In this document: positions 33,859 to 42,294 of the stretch, piece after piece | How positions within the stretch are numbered: the first letter of the stretch is position 1 | How the letters are laid out: each line of letters begins with the position of its first letter | From: Lentzea aerocolonigenes | Lineage (GTDB): Bacteria; Actinomycetota; Actinomycetes; Mycobacteriales; Pseudonocardiaceae | Assembly: GCF_000974445.1 (NCBI RefSeq) | Contig: NZ_BBOJ01000025.1 | Span: 89,198 to 153,197, forward strand | Direction: 5' to 3' | DNA: 64,000 nucleotides | Notes under the pieces: model-generated | What the model was told of the DNA's origin: nothing | Database searches by the model: none | What the model saw: only the letters and a program-made list of their open reading frames with translations | Position numbers and translations under genes: made by a program

Positions 33859-34896
33859 ATGAGGGCGCTGGTCTACGGCGGTCCTGGCAAGCGCGAGTGG
33901 AAGGAGGTGCCGAAGCCCGGGATCAAGGACCCGACCGACGCGATCGTGCGCGTCACCGCGGTCACGATCTGCGGCACCGACCTGCACATCCTCAAAGGCG
34001 ACGTGCCCGAGGTCGAACCGGGACGCGTCCTCGGCCACGAAGCCGTCGGTGTGGTCGAAGAGGTCGGTGCGTCCGTGACCGGACTCGAGCCCGGTGACCG
34101 CGTCCTGATCTCGTGCATCACCGCTTGCGGGCGATGCTCGTACTGCCGCACCGGAAGCTACGGCCAGTGCCTCGGCGGCGGAGGCTGGATCCTCGGGCAC
34201 CTCGTCGACGGCGTGCAGGCCGAGTACGTGCGAGTGCCGTTCGCGGACACCTCGACGCACCTGCTGCCCGCCGACGTCTCCGACACCGCCGCGGTGGTGC
34301 TCGCGGACATCCTGCCCACCGCCTACGAGGTCGGTGTGCTCAACGGGACGGTGAAGCCCGCGGACACCGTGGTGATCGTGGGTGCCGGGCCGATCGGGCT
34401 GGCGGCGGTCCAGACCGCGCAGCTCTACAGCCCCAGCCACGTCGTCGTCGTCGATCTGTCCCCGGCACGCCTCGACGCCGCCAAGCAGTTCGGGGCCGAC
34501 GTCACGGTCGCGACGGCGGAGGAAGCCGAGGAGGTCGTCAGCGAGCTGACGGGCGGGCTCGGCGCGGACGTGGCGATCGAGGCGGTCGGCGTGCCGGAGA
34601 CGTTCGAGCTGTGCGCGAAGCTGGTGCGGCCGGGCGGACACGTGGCCAACGTCGGTGTCCACGGCAAGCCGGCGACGCTGCACCTGGAGAACCTGTGGAT
34701 CCGCAACGTCACCATCACCACGGGCCTGGTGGACACGGTGTCCACGCCGACGCTGCTGCGCATGGTTGCTGCCGGCCGGATCGACGGGGAGCGGTTCATC
34801 ACGCACCGGTTCGCGCTCGGGGAGATGGAGCAGGCGTACGAGGTGTTCGAGAACGCCGGCGACAGCGGAGCGCTCAAGGTGGTTCTGCAGGCCTGA
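33859..34896 (+). CDS. Zinc-dependent alcohol dehydrogenase (MDR family)
   Basis: This 345-residue enzyme has catalytic-zinc ligands in TICGTDLHI and GHEAVGVVEEVG, a structural-zinc-like cluster ITACGRCSYCRTGSYGQC, and the NAD-binding VIVGAGPIGLAAVQTA near residue 174. It would reoxidise NADH by reducing aldehydes or the reverse, useful in low oxygen. ATG 33859 follows GAGGAGG. A strong hairpin terminator follows the stop. Confidence 0.92.
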   Translation: MRALVYGGPGKREWKEVPKPGIKDPTDAIVRVTAVTICGTDLHILKGDVPEVEPGRVLGHEAVGVVEEVGASVTGLEPGDRVLISCITACGRCSYCRTGSYGQCLGGGGWILGHLVDGVQAEYVRVPFADTSTHLLPADVSDTAAVVLADILPTAYEVGVLNGTVKPADTVVIVGAGPIGLAAVQTAQLYSPSHVVVVDLSPARLDAAKQFGADVTVATAEEAEEVVSELTGGLGADVAIEAVGVPETFELCAKLVRPGGHVANVGVHGKPATLHLENLWIRNVTITTGLVDTVSTPTLLRMVAAGRIDGERFITHRFALGEMEQAYEVFENAGDSGALKVVLQA

Positions 34897-34903
34897 GAAG
34901 CAG

Positions 34904-34935
34904 AAAGGGCGCCGGGTGTGAGCCCGGCGCCCTTT
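34904..34935. terminator. Bidirectional hairpin terminator
   Basis: A 13-bp perfect stem (AAAGGGCGCCGGG / CCCGGCGCCCTTT) with a 6-base loop lies between the convergent alcohol dehydrogenase and PLDc_N genes. The short A and T ends allow use from either side. Confidence 0.8.
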
Positions 34936-34942
34936 CGTGTGC

Positions 34943-35155
34943 TCATGTCCTTCTCCCCCAGCGGAAGTAGGCGAGAGGACCGGCGAAGTTCACCAGGATC
35001 GCCAGTGCCCACCAGAGCTTGCGGCCGCGCACGAACTCGCGAGGCCGCAACGCCAGGTCGGTCCACGCCGCCCCGGCCATCGCCACCTGCACGACACCGA
35101 TCGTCAGCAGGGTCCTGCGCTGCGCCTCGGTGAGGTCGCGCCATCGTCTCGCCAC
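34943..35155 (-). CDS. Small membrane protein with phospholipase D N-terminal-like domain
   Basis: This 70-residue protein has two membrane helices; the second (LWWALAILVNFAGPLAYFRWGRR) is the hallmark of the short PLDc_N family, whose function is unknown. GTG 35155 lies three bases after the stop of the upstream CBS gene, so it is the third gene of that operon. Longer readings overlap the CBS gene. Confidence 0.75.
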   Translation of the reverse strand: MARRWRDLTEAQRRTLLTIGVVQVAMAGAAWTDLALRPREFVRGRKLWWALAILVNFAGPLAYFRWGRRT

Positions 35156-35157
35156 GG

Positions 35158-35769
35158 TCAGATCCGTTCGGGTGTGGTGATGTGCACATCGGTCACGCCC
35201 GCGACCGCGCGCACCAGCACGTCGGCGACGTGCCGGTCGGTCGCGTCGTTCATCCTGTCCACGATGGACACTCTGCCGCGGTTCACCTCGACCTGCCACC
35301 GGTGTGCGGAGCCCAGCACGGCGAGGCGGTGGCGGACCTCCGCCTCGATGACCCAGTCGTCGCGGCTGATCGAGCGGAGCATGTCGCGCCGGGTCACGAT
35401 GCCGGCGAGACGACCCTCGTGCACGACCGGCACACTGCGCACGCCGTGCTCCAGCATCAGGTCGGCGACCTCGGCGAGGTCGGTGTTCGGCGTGACCGTC
35501 ACCGTCGGCTTCGTCATCACCTGGGCCACCAGGTCACCGGGCGCGTGCCGGGGCACCGGCGGTTCCCCGTGCACCAGCCAGCGAGGGTCCTGTGGCAGCC
35601 GGTCGCGCAGCAGTTCGACCTCGCTGACCACACCGACGAACGTGCCCACGGCATCGACCACCGGCAGCGCGGTGAAGCCGCGCTCCGCCAGCAGCCTCGC
35701 CGCGTCACGGGCACCTGTGTCAGGGCTGACCACCACGACGTCAGTGGTCATCACGTCTCGAGTTCTCAT
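35158..35769 (-). CDS. CBS-pair protein with BON-like C-terminus
   Basis: This 203-residue protein has two CBS motifs (TRDVMTTDVVVVSPDTGARD at about 3-55 and AQVMTKPTVTVTPNTDLAE at about 82-135), then a divergent BON-like segment (about 145-200). It probably senses adenine nucleotides or related ligands. ATG 35769 lies 12 bp after the next CBS-BON gene, making a two-CBS operon. It differs from its neighbour by a longer linker between the CBS motifs. Confidence 0.88.
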   Translation of the reverse strand: MRTRDVMTTDVVVVSPDTGARDAARLLAERGFTALPVVDAVGTFVGVVSEVELLRDRLPQDPRWLVHGEPPVPRHAPGDLVAQVMTKPTVTVTPNTDLAEVADLMLEHGVRSVPVVHEGRLAGIVTRRDMLRSISRDDWVIEAEVRHRLAVLGSAHRWQVEVNRGRVSIVDRMNDATDRHVADVLVRAVAGVTDVHITTPERI

Positions 35770-35781
35770 GTGGGCGCTCCT

Positions 35782-36468
35782 TCAGCCGAAGATCTCGGTC
35801 TGGCGCGGCGGGTTCGTGTCGTTCCACGCCGGCCGCAACCGGTTCTGCAGGTCGACGACACCCGGCAGCGACCGCACGAGGTGGTCGGCGATGTCGATCT
35901 CGCTCTGGCGTTCGAGCCTTCCCTGCAACGTGACCACGCCGTCGGCCACTTCGATGTCGATCGTGTCCGGGTCCGCCCACAGCGTCCGGCCGAAGATCTC
36001 CTCGCGAATGGTCGTCCTCAGCTCGTCGTCCTCGCGCAGGTAGAGCTTGAGCAGGTCGCGGCGCGACAACACGCCGACGAGAGCGCCGTCGCGGTCCATC
36101 ACGAAGAGCCTGCGAACGCCGGTCCTGGCGAGCTCCCTGGCCGCGGCACTGGCCGAGGCGTCCGGCGCGACGCTCCTGACCGGGCTGGTCATCACGTCCC
36201 TGGCGGTCAGCCCGGAGGCCTGCTCCCAGCGGTGCTTGGCGTCGCGCCCGGCGAACAGACCGGGTGCCTCGGTGGTGCCGCCGCGGAACTCCTCCTTCGG
36301 CAGCAGGTCGGCTTCGGACACGACGCCCACGGGAAAGCCCCCGTCGAGCACGGGAACAGCGCTGATCCCGTGCTCTTCCAGCAGTTGCGCGAGGTCCTTG
36401 AACGAGGTCTCGACGTCTGCGCTGATCACCTCACGCGTCATCAGCGAGGAAACAGTCGGTTCACGCAT
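35782..36468 (-). CDS. CBS-pair plus BON domain protein
   Basis: This 228-residue protein is a near paralogue of the one at 12081-12761, sharing SLMTREVIS, GISAVPVLDGGFPVGVVSEAD, KEEFRGGT, GVRRLFVMD and LVGVLSRRDLLK, then a BON domain (IDIEVADGVVTLQGRLERQS). ATG 36468 follows GGAGGGTG. It heads the operon CBS-BON, CBS, PLDc_N and lies 92 bp from the DevR-like boxes at 36560-36596. Confidence 0.9.
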   Translation of the reverse strand: MREPTVSSLMTREVISADVETSFKDLAQLLEEHGISAVPVLDGGFPVGVVSEADLLPKEEFRGGTTEAPGLFAGRDAKHRWEQASGLTARDVMTSPVRSVAPDASASAAARELARTGVRRLFVMDRDGALVGVLSRRDLLKLYLREDDELRTTIREEIFGRTLWADPDTIDIEVADGVVTLQGRLERQSEIDIADHLVRSLPGVVDLQNRLRPAWNDTNPPRQTEIFG

Positions 36469-36559
36469 GACACACCCTCCGGTGATCCGTTCGTTCACGT
36501 GCCCTTCAGCGTTGTCGAGCGCAAAACAGCAGGACACGTGCCAAAGGCGGCACCGCGCG

Positions 36560-36596
36560 GGGACAGCGGTCCCGGATCGCTGAGGACCTAGGCCCC
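36560..36596. promoter_or_regulatory. DevR-like box pair between CBS operon and nitroreductase-ppsA
   Basis: GGGAC-AGCG-GTCCC (36560-36573) is a perfect two-half palindrome. AGGAC-CTAG-GCCCC (36583-36596) starts 23 bp later and ends 62 bp before the nitroreductase ATG. Both divergent operons could be controlled. Confidence 0.7.
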
Positions 36597-36658
36597 TCAC
36601 CACCACCGGGCGGCACTGCGAGGTTTGAGCGAGGGACCAAGACCTGGAGGTGAGCCGG

Positions 36659-37654
36659 ATGAACCGCGGTCAGCCGGATGAGAACACGCTGCGGGCGGCG
36701 GTGGCGCTGGCGTGCCGTGCGCCGTCGGTGCACAACTCCCAGCCGTGGCGCTGGGAACTCGGTCAGCACAGTCTGCACCTGTACGCCGATCGAACACGCA
36801 CGTTGCCCGCGATCGACCCCCTGGGTGCCGACCTGATCATCAGTTGCGGAGCCGCGTTGCACCACCTGCGGGTGGGACTGGCGGCACTCGGATGGCGGGC
36901 GGTCGTTCACCGGCTGCCGAACCCCGGAGAGCCCGACCACCTCGCTGCGATCGAGTTCCAGCCGTGCGAACCCTCCGAGTCGCACGTCGCTCTCGCTTCG
37001 GCGATTCCGCGCAGGCGCACGGATCGCCGCGCGTTCTCGTCCTGGGCAGTGCCCCAGGAGATCCTCGGGCAGCTCGTGGACTGTGCGCTCGCCGAGGGCG
37101 TCGAAGCCCAGGAGGTGGTGGGCCGCGCACGGGACGAACTGCTCATGGCGATCGCCACCGCCGCCACCGCGCAGCAGGCCGATCCGGAGTACCGAGCCGA
37201 GATCCGTGAGTGGACCGGCGTCTATCCCGGTGCCTCGGCGGGTGTGCCGGCCGCGAACATCCCGGCGGGTTCACGGCAGTACGGGAACCTCCAGATGCGT
37301 GAGTTCTCACCGGGTGAGCTGCTGCAGACCGACAACCGGCTGCTCAGCGAGGACGCCGGATCCCTGATCGTGCTGAGCACCTCGTCCGACGACGAGCTGT
37401 CCCGCCTGCGTGCGGGCGAAGCGACGAGCGCGGTCCTGCTGGAAGCGACCTCGGCCGGGCTCGCGTGCTGCCCGCTCAGCCAGCCGCTCGAGGTCGTGGA
37501 AACGAGAGAGCTCGTCCGCGACCACGTCCTGGGCGGCTCCACCTGTCCGCAACTCGTGATCCGCGTCGGCTGGGCCGGGTTCAACGCCGACCCGCTGCCC
37601 GCCACCCCCCGCCGTCCCGTCATCGACGTCCTCACTCCGCAGGAGCGGCCATGA
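36659..37654 (+). CDS. Acg-family nitroreductase-like flavoprotein
   Basis: This 331-residue protein has the Acg-family N-terminus CRAPSVHNSQPWRWEL (about 22-37), IPRRRTDRRAFSSW and a late GLACCPLSQPLEV. M. tuberculosis Acg (Rv2032), Rv3127 and Rv3131 are DosR-regulon members; Acg binds FMN and is thought to sequester it rather than reduce nitro compounds. ATG 36659 is chosen over GTG 36650 because GGAGG then sits eight bases upstream. Its stop overlaps the ppsA ATG (ATGA). Confidence 0.9.
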   Translation: MNRGQPDENTLRAAVALACRAPSVHNSQPWRWELGQHSLHLYADRTRTLPAIDPLGADLIISCGAALHHLRVGLAALGWRAVVHRLPNPGEPDHLAAIEFQPCEPSESHVALASAIPRRRTDRRAFSSWAVPQEILGQLVDCALAEGVEAQEVVGRARDELLMAIATAATAQQADPEYRAEIREWTGVYPGASAGVPAANIPAGSRQYGNLQMREFSPGELLQTDNRLLSEDAGSLIVLSTSSDDELSRLRAGEATSAVLLEATSAGLACCPLSQPLEVVETRELVRDHVLGGSTCPQLVIRVGWAGFNADPLPATPRRPVIDVLTPQERP

Positions 37655-39897
37655 GCAGCTACATCCGCGACTTCAGCACCCTCGGCAAGAACGACACGGA
37701 CATCGCCGGCGGGAAGGGCGCGAACCTCGGCGAGTGCACCCGTGCGGGACTGCCGGTGCCGCCGGGCTTCGTCGTGACCGCGGAGGCGTTCCTGAACTCG
37801 ATGAGCCAGGTCCGCGGCGACCTCGCCACCGAGCTCGCGATCGCGCTCGACCGGGCGACCTCCCCCGAACTGCTCGCGGAGTCCGCCGAGCGGATGCGGG
37901 AGCTCGTGCGCAAGGCCGGCGTCTCCGACGACGTCCGGCACGCGGTGCTGAAGGCCTACCGCGAGCTCGGCCAGGACGAGTCCGTCGCCGTGCGTTCCTC
38001 GGCCACCTCCGAAGACACCGCGGGTGCGTCGTTCGCAGGCATGAACAGCACGTTCACCAACACGCGCGGTGCGCACGCCCTGCTCGACAGGCTGCTGGAC
38101 TGCTGGGTTTCCCTGTTCGGCACGCGCTCGGTCGCCTACCGCGCGGAGCAGGGCATCACCGACGAGCCCGCTATCGCCGTCGTCGTGCAGCGGATGGTGA
38201 ACTCCGAGCGGTCGGGTGTCATGTTCACCGCCGACCCGTCGACCGGTGACCGCGACCGGATGCTCGTCGAGGCCTCGTTCGGCCTGGGCGAGGTCGTCGT
38301 GAGCGGCTCGGTCGAGCCGGACACGTACGTCTTGCGCCGCAACGGCGACACGGTGTCCCTCGTGGACACTCGCGTCGGCAGGAAGTCGCACAAGATCGTG
38401 CGCGGTCCGGACGGAGCCGACCAGCGGATCGACCTCACGACCGAGGAGTCCCACGCGCAGGTGCTCACCGAGGCCGAGGCGGTCGCGATCGGGCAACTGG
38501 GCATGCGAGTGCAGCGGCACTACGGTGAGCCGCAGGACACCGAGTGGGCCATCGCCGACGGCAAGACCTGGCTGGTCCAGTCACGTCCCATCACCACGCT
38601 GCCCGAGACCACCGCGACGCCGGACGGTCCGCTGGTCGCCGGTCTGGCCGCCTCTCCCGGCATCGCGTCCGGACGGGTCCGGGTGCTGCGCTCGCCCGAT
38701 GAGGGCTCACGGCTGCGCGACGGCGAGGTGCTGGTCGCCGAGATGACCAACCCCGACTGGGTGCCGACGATGCGCAGGGCGTCCGCGGTCGTCACCGACG
38801 GCGGCGGCATCACCTGCCACGCCGCGATCGTGGCCCGTGAACTGCGCGTGCCGTGCGTCGTCGGCACCGGCTCCGCCACCTCGGTGTTGAAGGAGGGGCA
38901 GCAGGTCACCGTGGACGGCAGCGCGGGCGAGGTCCGCGCGGGATCGGCCCCCATCACCACGGCGCCGCGGATCGTCGCCCCGGCGGTGCCCGCCACCGAG
39001 GCCCTCGGCACGCGCGTGTACGTCAACCTCGCGTTGCCCGAGCACGCCGCCGAGGTCGCCGCCATGCCCGTCGACGGCGTCGGCCTGCTGCGGGCGGAGT
39101 TCATGCTGACGGAAGCACTCGACGCGGAACACCCCCGCCGCTTCCTGGCTCAGCGTGGCACCGAGGACTTCCTCCACGCCATGACCACGTCACTGCTGCA
39201 GATCACGCACGCGTTCGCGCCGCGCCCGGTCATTTACCGCACCATGGACTTCCGCACCAACGAGTTCCGCGAGCTCAAGGGCGGCGACGAGTTCGAGAAG
39301 CACGAACACAACCCGATGATCGGCTACCGCGGCTGCTACCGGTACGTCGACGACCCGATGCTGTTCGGCCTCGAGCTCGAGGCACTCGCACGTGTTCGCG
39401 AGCAGACGCCGAACCTGCACCTGATGATCCCGTTCGTCCGCACGAAGTGGGAGCTGGAGGCCTGCCTGGAGCAGATCGACCGCAGCCCCCTCGGACGACA
39501 GCGCGGCCTGCACCGGTGGGTCATGGCCGAGGTTCCGTCCGTGGCGTACTGGATTCCCGAGTACGCGCGCTCCGGCATCGACGGCGTTTCCATCGGCAGC
39601 AACGACCTCACCCAGCTCGTGCTCGGCGTCGACCGGGACTCCGAGCTGTGCGCGGACCTGTTCGACGAGTCCGACCCGGCCGTGCTCGACATGATCAGCC
39701 GCATCGTCGGTGCCGCACGCGACGCTGGCATCACCTCGTCGCTGTGCGGGCAGGCACCGTCCAACAAGCCTGAGTTCGCGGAGAAGCTCGTGGAATTCGG
39801 CATCACGTCGATCTCGGTGAACCCCGACGCCGTTCCGGCGGCCCGCGCGGCGATCGGATCCGCCGAGCGCCGGCTCCTGCTGCGGTCCCACCGCTGA
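37651..39897 (+). CDS. ppsA: Phosphoenolpyruvate synthase
   Basis: This 748-residue enzyme has an N-terminal nucleotide-binding domain (GGKGANLGE at about 17-25, VRSSATSEDTAGASFAG), the phosphohistidine loop DGGGITCHAAIVARELRVPC (H about 390) and a C-terminal PEP-binding domain ending in GSNDLTQLVLGVDRDS and SLCGQAPSN. It converts pyruvate, ATP and water to PEP, AMP and phosphate. Translation is coupled to the upstream nitroreductase. The pairing may keep PEP available when respiration slows. Confidence 0.93.
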   Translation: MSSYIRDFSTLGKNDTDIAGGKGANLGECTRAGLPVPPGFVVTAEAFLNSMSQVRGDLATELAIALDRATSPELLAESAERMRELVRKAGVSDDVRHAVLKAYRELGQDESVAVRSSATSEDTAGASFAGMNSTFTNTRGAHALLDRLLDCWVSLFGTRSVAYRAEQGITDEPAIAVVVQRMVNSERSGVMFTADPSTGDRDRMLVEASFGLGEVVVSGSVEPDTYVLRRNGDTVSLVDTRVGRKSHKIVRGPDGADQRIDLTTEESHAQVLTEAEAVAIGQLGMRVQRHYGEPQDTEWAIADGKTWLVQSRPITTLPETTATPDGPLVAGLAASPGIASGRVRVLRSPDEGSRLRDGEVLVAEMTNPDWVPTMRRASAVVTDGGGITCHAAIVARELRVPCVVGTGSATSVLKEGQQVTVDGSAGEVRAGSAPITTAPRIVAPAVPATEALGTRVYVNLALPEHAAEVAAMPVDGVGLLRAEFMLTEALDAEHPRRFLAQRGTEDFLHAMTTSLLQITHAFAPRPVIYRTMDFRTNEFRELKGGDEFEKHEHNPMIGYRGCYRYVDDPMLFGLELEALARVREQTPNLHLMIPFVRTKWELEACLEQIDRSPLGRQRGLHRWVMAEVPSVAYWIPEYARSGIDGVSIGSNDLTQLVLGVDRDSELCADLFDESDPAVLDMISRIVGAARDAGITSSLCGQAPSNKPEFAEKLVEFGITSISVNPDAVPAARAAIGSAERRLLLRSHR

Positions 39898-39922
39898 ACC
39901 TGGCCGGCCTCCGCTCAGGAAA

Positions 39923-39973
39923 GGCGCACCGCAGCGATCTGCTGTCGAACGCGTTCAGCCTGCGCGGTGCGCC
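39923..39973 (+). terminator. Inverted repeat after ppsA, possible terminator
   Basis: GGCGCACCGC (39923-39932) and GCGGTGCGCC (39964-39973) are perfect complements with a 31-base loop, between ppsA and gap. No T-run follows, so it may be a weak terminator or an mRNA-stability hairpin. Confidence 0.35.
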
Positions 39974-40029
39974 CCGGTTGCACCGATGGCACCGCACCCC
40001 TTCCCCTCCCAGCCAAGTAGGAGATCCTC

Positions 40030-41040
40030 ATGCCGGTTCGCGTTGGCATCAACGGGTTCGGTCGAATCGGGCGGGACGTGCTGCGCGCCGCCATCGACCG
40101 CAACGACACGGCGATCGAGATCGTCGCCGTCAACGACATCACCACGCCGGAGACGCTGGCGCACCTGCTCGCCTTCGACTCGACCTACGGGCCGTGGCGC
40201 AGGCACGTCTCCGCGGAGGGGAACACCCTCACCGTCGACGACCACAGCATCCTGGTGACCGCCGAGGCGGATCCGGCGGAACTCGACTGGGGCCGGCTCG
40301 GAGTGGACGTCGTCATCGAGGCCACGGGCCGGTTCCGCACCAGGGAAACGGCCGGCGTCCACCTCGAACGCGGTGCGCGCAAGGTTCTGATCACCGCTCC
40401 CGGCAAGGGCGTCGACGCCACCATCGTGCTGGGAGTCAACGACGACGTCTACGAGCCGGGCGCACACCACATCATCTCGAACGCGTCATGCACCACCAAC
40501 TGCGCGGCCCCGATGGCGGCCGTGCTGAACGAGGCGTTCGGCATCGTCGAGGGCGTCATGACCACGATCCACAGCTACACCGGCGACCAGGCGCTGCTGG
40601 ACCGGCCGCACAAGGACCTGCGCCGGGCGCGTTCCGCGGCGGTGAACATCATCCCGACCTCCACCGGCGCGGCCCGGGCCATCGGACAGGTCATCCCGGC
40701 GCTGGACGGCAAGCTCGACGGACTGGCCGTGCGCGTCCCGGTCGAGGACGGCTCGCTCACGGACCTGACGGTCCGGCTCACCGAGCCGGCCACCGCGGAT
40801 CAGGTGAACCGCGCCTTCGAGGAGGCGGCAGCCAGGCATCTCAAGGGAATTCTGCGCTACACCACGGATCCGGTCGTGTCGCGGGACATCATCGGTGACC
40901 CGGCGTCGTGCGTGTTCGACGCGTCGCTGACCAAGGTTCAGGGGCACGTCGTGAAGGTGATGGGCTGGTACGACAACGAATGGGGCTACGCCAACCGCAC
41001 CGTGGACCTCGCGGACCGCGTCGCCCGCACACTGCCCTGA
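40030..41040 (+). CDS. gap: Glyceraldehyde-3-phosphate dehydrogenase
   Basis: This 336-residue enzyme starts VRVGINGFGRIGRDVLRA and has the catalytic SNASCTTNCAAP (C about 155) and HSYTGDQALLDRPHKDLRRAR, then WYDNEWGYANR at the C-terminus. It oxidises glyceraldehyde 3-phosphate with NAD+ and phosphate. ATG 40030 follows AGGAG. It stands alone, away from pgk/tpi, so it is probably a second, condition-specific copy. Only four bases separate it from the convergent flavodoxin gene. Confidence 0.94.
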   Translation: MPVRVGINGFGRIGRDVLRAAIDRNDTAIEIVAVNDITTPETLAHLLAFDSTYGPWRRHVSAEGNTLTVDDHSILVTAEADPAELDWGRLGVDVVIEATGRFRTRETAGVHLERGARKVLITAPGKGVDATIVLGVNDDVYEPGAHHIISNASCTTNCAAPMAAVLNEAFGIVEGVMTTIHSYTGDQALLDRPHKDLRRARSAAVNIIPTSTGAARAIGQVIPALDGKLDGLAVRVPVEDGSLTDLTVRLTEPATADQVNRAFEEAAARHLKGILRYTTDPVVSRDIIGDPASCVFDASLTKVQGHVVKVMGWYDNEWGYANRTVDLADRVARTLP

Positions 41041-41044
41041 GCGG

Positions 41045-41560
41045 TCACGTCTTCAGTTCGGCGAGCGCGTCGGCGATCGACGCGCTCCACCGTTCGATCT
41101 CGGCCCAGTCGCGGAAATCGCCGAACCGGCCACCCATGGCGCGGAACAGGAACGCGCCGACCTTCCCGAACGTCGCCGGCGTGATCACCCCGGTGAACAG
41201 GCGGTGCTCCACCGGGGTGACGTCCCCGAGCAGCTCCGCGAGGACGTCGGCCTCCTCCAGCATCGCCCATCCGCGCAGCGGGCCCCGCAACGCGCCCGGT
41301 GAGCCGACGCTGAACAACCACACCGGCTTGCCGCGCAGACCGCGCCGGTTCGCGGCGAGGAAGTCCGCGCCCTCCGGCAACCAGGACTGGTCGTGCACCG
41401 CGCTGCCGATCACGAACGCGTCGTAGCACGCCACGCCGGCCACCTCCTCGACCGAGCGCAACACCACCTCGTGCCCCCGTGCCATCAGCGCGCCTGTGAT
41501 CCACTCGGCGATGCCCGCCGTCGAGCCGGCAGCACTCGCGTAAACCACCAGAACTCGCAT
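41045..41560 (-). CDS. Flavodoxin-domain protein
   Basis: This 171-residue protein starts MRVLVVYASAAGSTAGIAEW, a flavodoxin-type FMN phosphate loop, with DAFVIGSAVHDQSWLPEG and VWLFSVGSPGALRGP. This resembles HemG-like flavodoxins (menaquinone-linked protoporphyrinogen oxidase group). ATG 41560 is preferred over the adjacent ATG 41563 because GGAGG then lies five bases upstream. It is divergent from a second flavodoxin-domain gene. Confidence 0.82.
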   Translation of the reverse strand: MRVLVVYASAAGSTAGIAEWITGALMARGHEVVLRSVEEVAGVACYDAFVIGSAVHDQSWLPEGADFLAANRRGLRGKPVWLFSVGSPGALRGPLRGWAMLEEADVLAELLGDVTPVEHRLFTGVITPATFGKVGAFLFRAMGGRFGDFRDWAEIERWSASIADALAELKT

Positions 41561-41684
41561 CATCGCCTCCTCGTCCACCTTCCAGGATCGTCTGGAACGA
41601 AGAGCGACTTCAGTAGCGGGTGTCCCTGCCCAGGCGAGCCCAACGACCCTGTCCCACCTGGATCGCCAGCGCAAAAGTGTTGGT

Positions 41685-42179
41685 ATGACCGAGATTCTCG
41701 TCGCATACGCGACCAAGATGGGCGGCACGAAGGAGATCGCCGAGGCGATCGCGGCGCGCATTCGGGCCGCCTCGCACGAGGTGACCGTGCTCGACGCCGC
41801 GGACGTCGGCTCTGTCGCGGACTACAAGGCCGTTGTTCTCGGCAGTGCGCTCTACGCCGGCCGGTGGCGTCCAGAAGCGGTGAAGCTGTTGAAGCGGAAC
41901 GCGGATCTGCTCGCCAGGCGTCCGGTGTGGCTGTTCCACAGCGGTCCGCTCGGCAGCGACCTCTCCGCGCAGAAGGCGCCGCGCAAGGTGCAGGAACTCG
42001 CCACCCGCATCGGCGCGGACCAGCCGTTCACGTTCGGCGGCCGCCTCACCGGCCAGACCGCTGTCGGTTTCCTCGCCAAGAAGATGGCGAACGGTCCGAT
42101 GGCGGGCGACTACCGCGACTGGGACGCGATCGACCTGTGGGCGTACAAGATCGCCCAGCACCTGGTCGCCGCGCGATGA
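41685..42179 (+). CDS. Flavodoxin-domain protein, second copy
   Basis: This 164-residue protein has the FMN loop AYATKMGGTKEIAEAI at the N-terminus, AVVLGSALYAGRWRPEAVKL and VWLFHSGPLGSDLS, the same family as its divergent neighbour. Such proteins carry electrons on FMN, and some act as menaquinone-dependent protoporphyrinogen oxidases. The stop codon lies inside a hairpin (42175-42213). Confidence 0.82.
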   Translation: MTEILVAYATKMGGTKEIAEAIAARIRAASHEVTVLDAADVGSVADYKAVVLGSALYAGRWRPEAVKLLKRNADLLARRPVWLFHSGPLGSDLSAQKAPRKVQELATRIGADQPFTFGGRLTGQTAVGFLAKKMANGPMAGDYRDWDAIDLWAYKIAQHLVAAR

Positions 42180-42213
42180 GTCTGCTGTGGCGTGCACCGC
42201 CAACAGACTCATC
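42175..42213 (+). terminator. Hairpin terminator at the flavodoxin stop codon
   Basis: GATGAGTCTGCTGTGGCG pairs with CGCCAACAGACTCATC (one 2-base bulge), spanning the TGA stop. There is no T-run, but the stem is strong. Confidence 0.5.
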
Positions 42214-42226
42214 CGGTGCGGTCCCA

Positions 42227-42240
42227 AGGACCCTGGGTGC
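42227..42240 (+). promoter_or_regulatory. Weak DevR-like box upstream of DoxX gene
   Basis: AGGAC-CCTG-GGTGC has a good first half and a second half like that at 15722-15726. It ends 54 bp before the DoxX ATG, the same spacing as at 50095 and 52830. No convincing partner lies 23 bp away. Confidence 0.3.
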
Positions 42241-42294
42241 GCCACCCCCGGCACGCGAAGCTCGTAGTCAGGACGAAACACCTGGGAGGTAACG

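Noticed and set aside
41618..41631. GGGTG-TCCC-TGCCC between the flavodoxin genes as a DevR-like box
   Set aside because: Too many mismatches and no partner at 23 bp; kept only as a remark in the flavodoxin finding.
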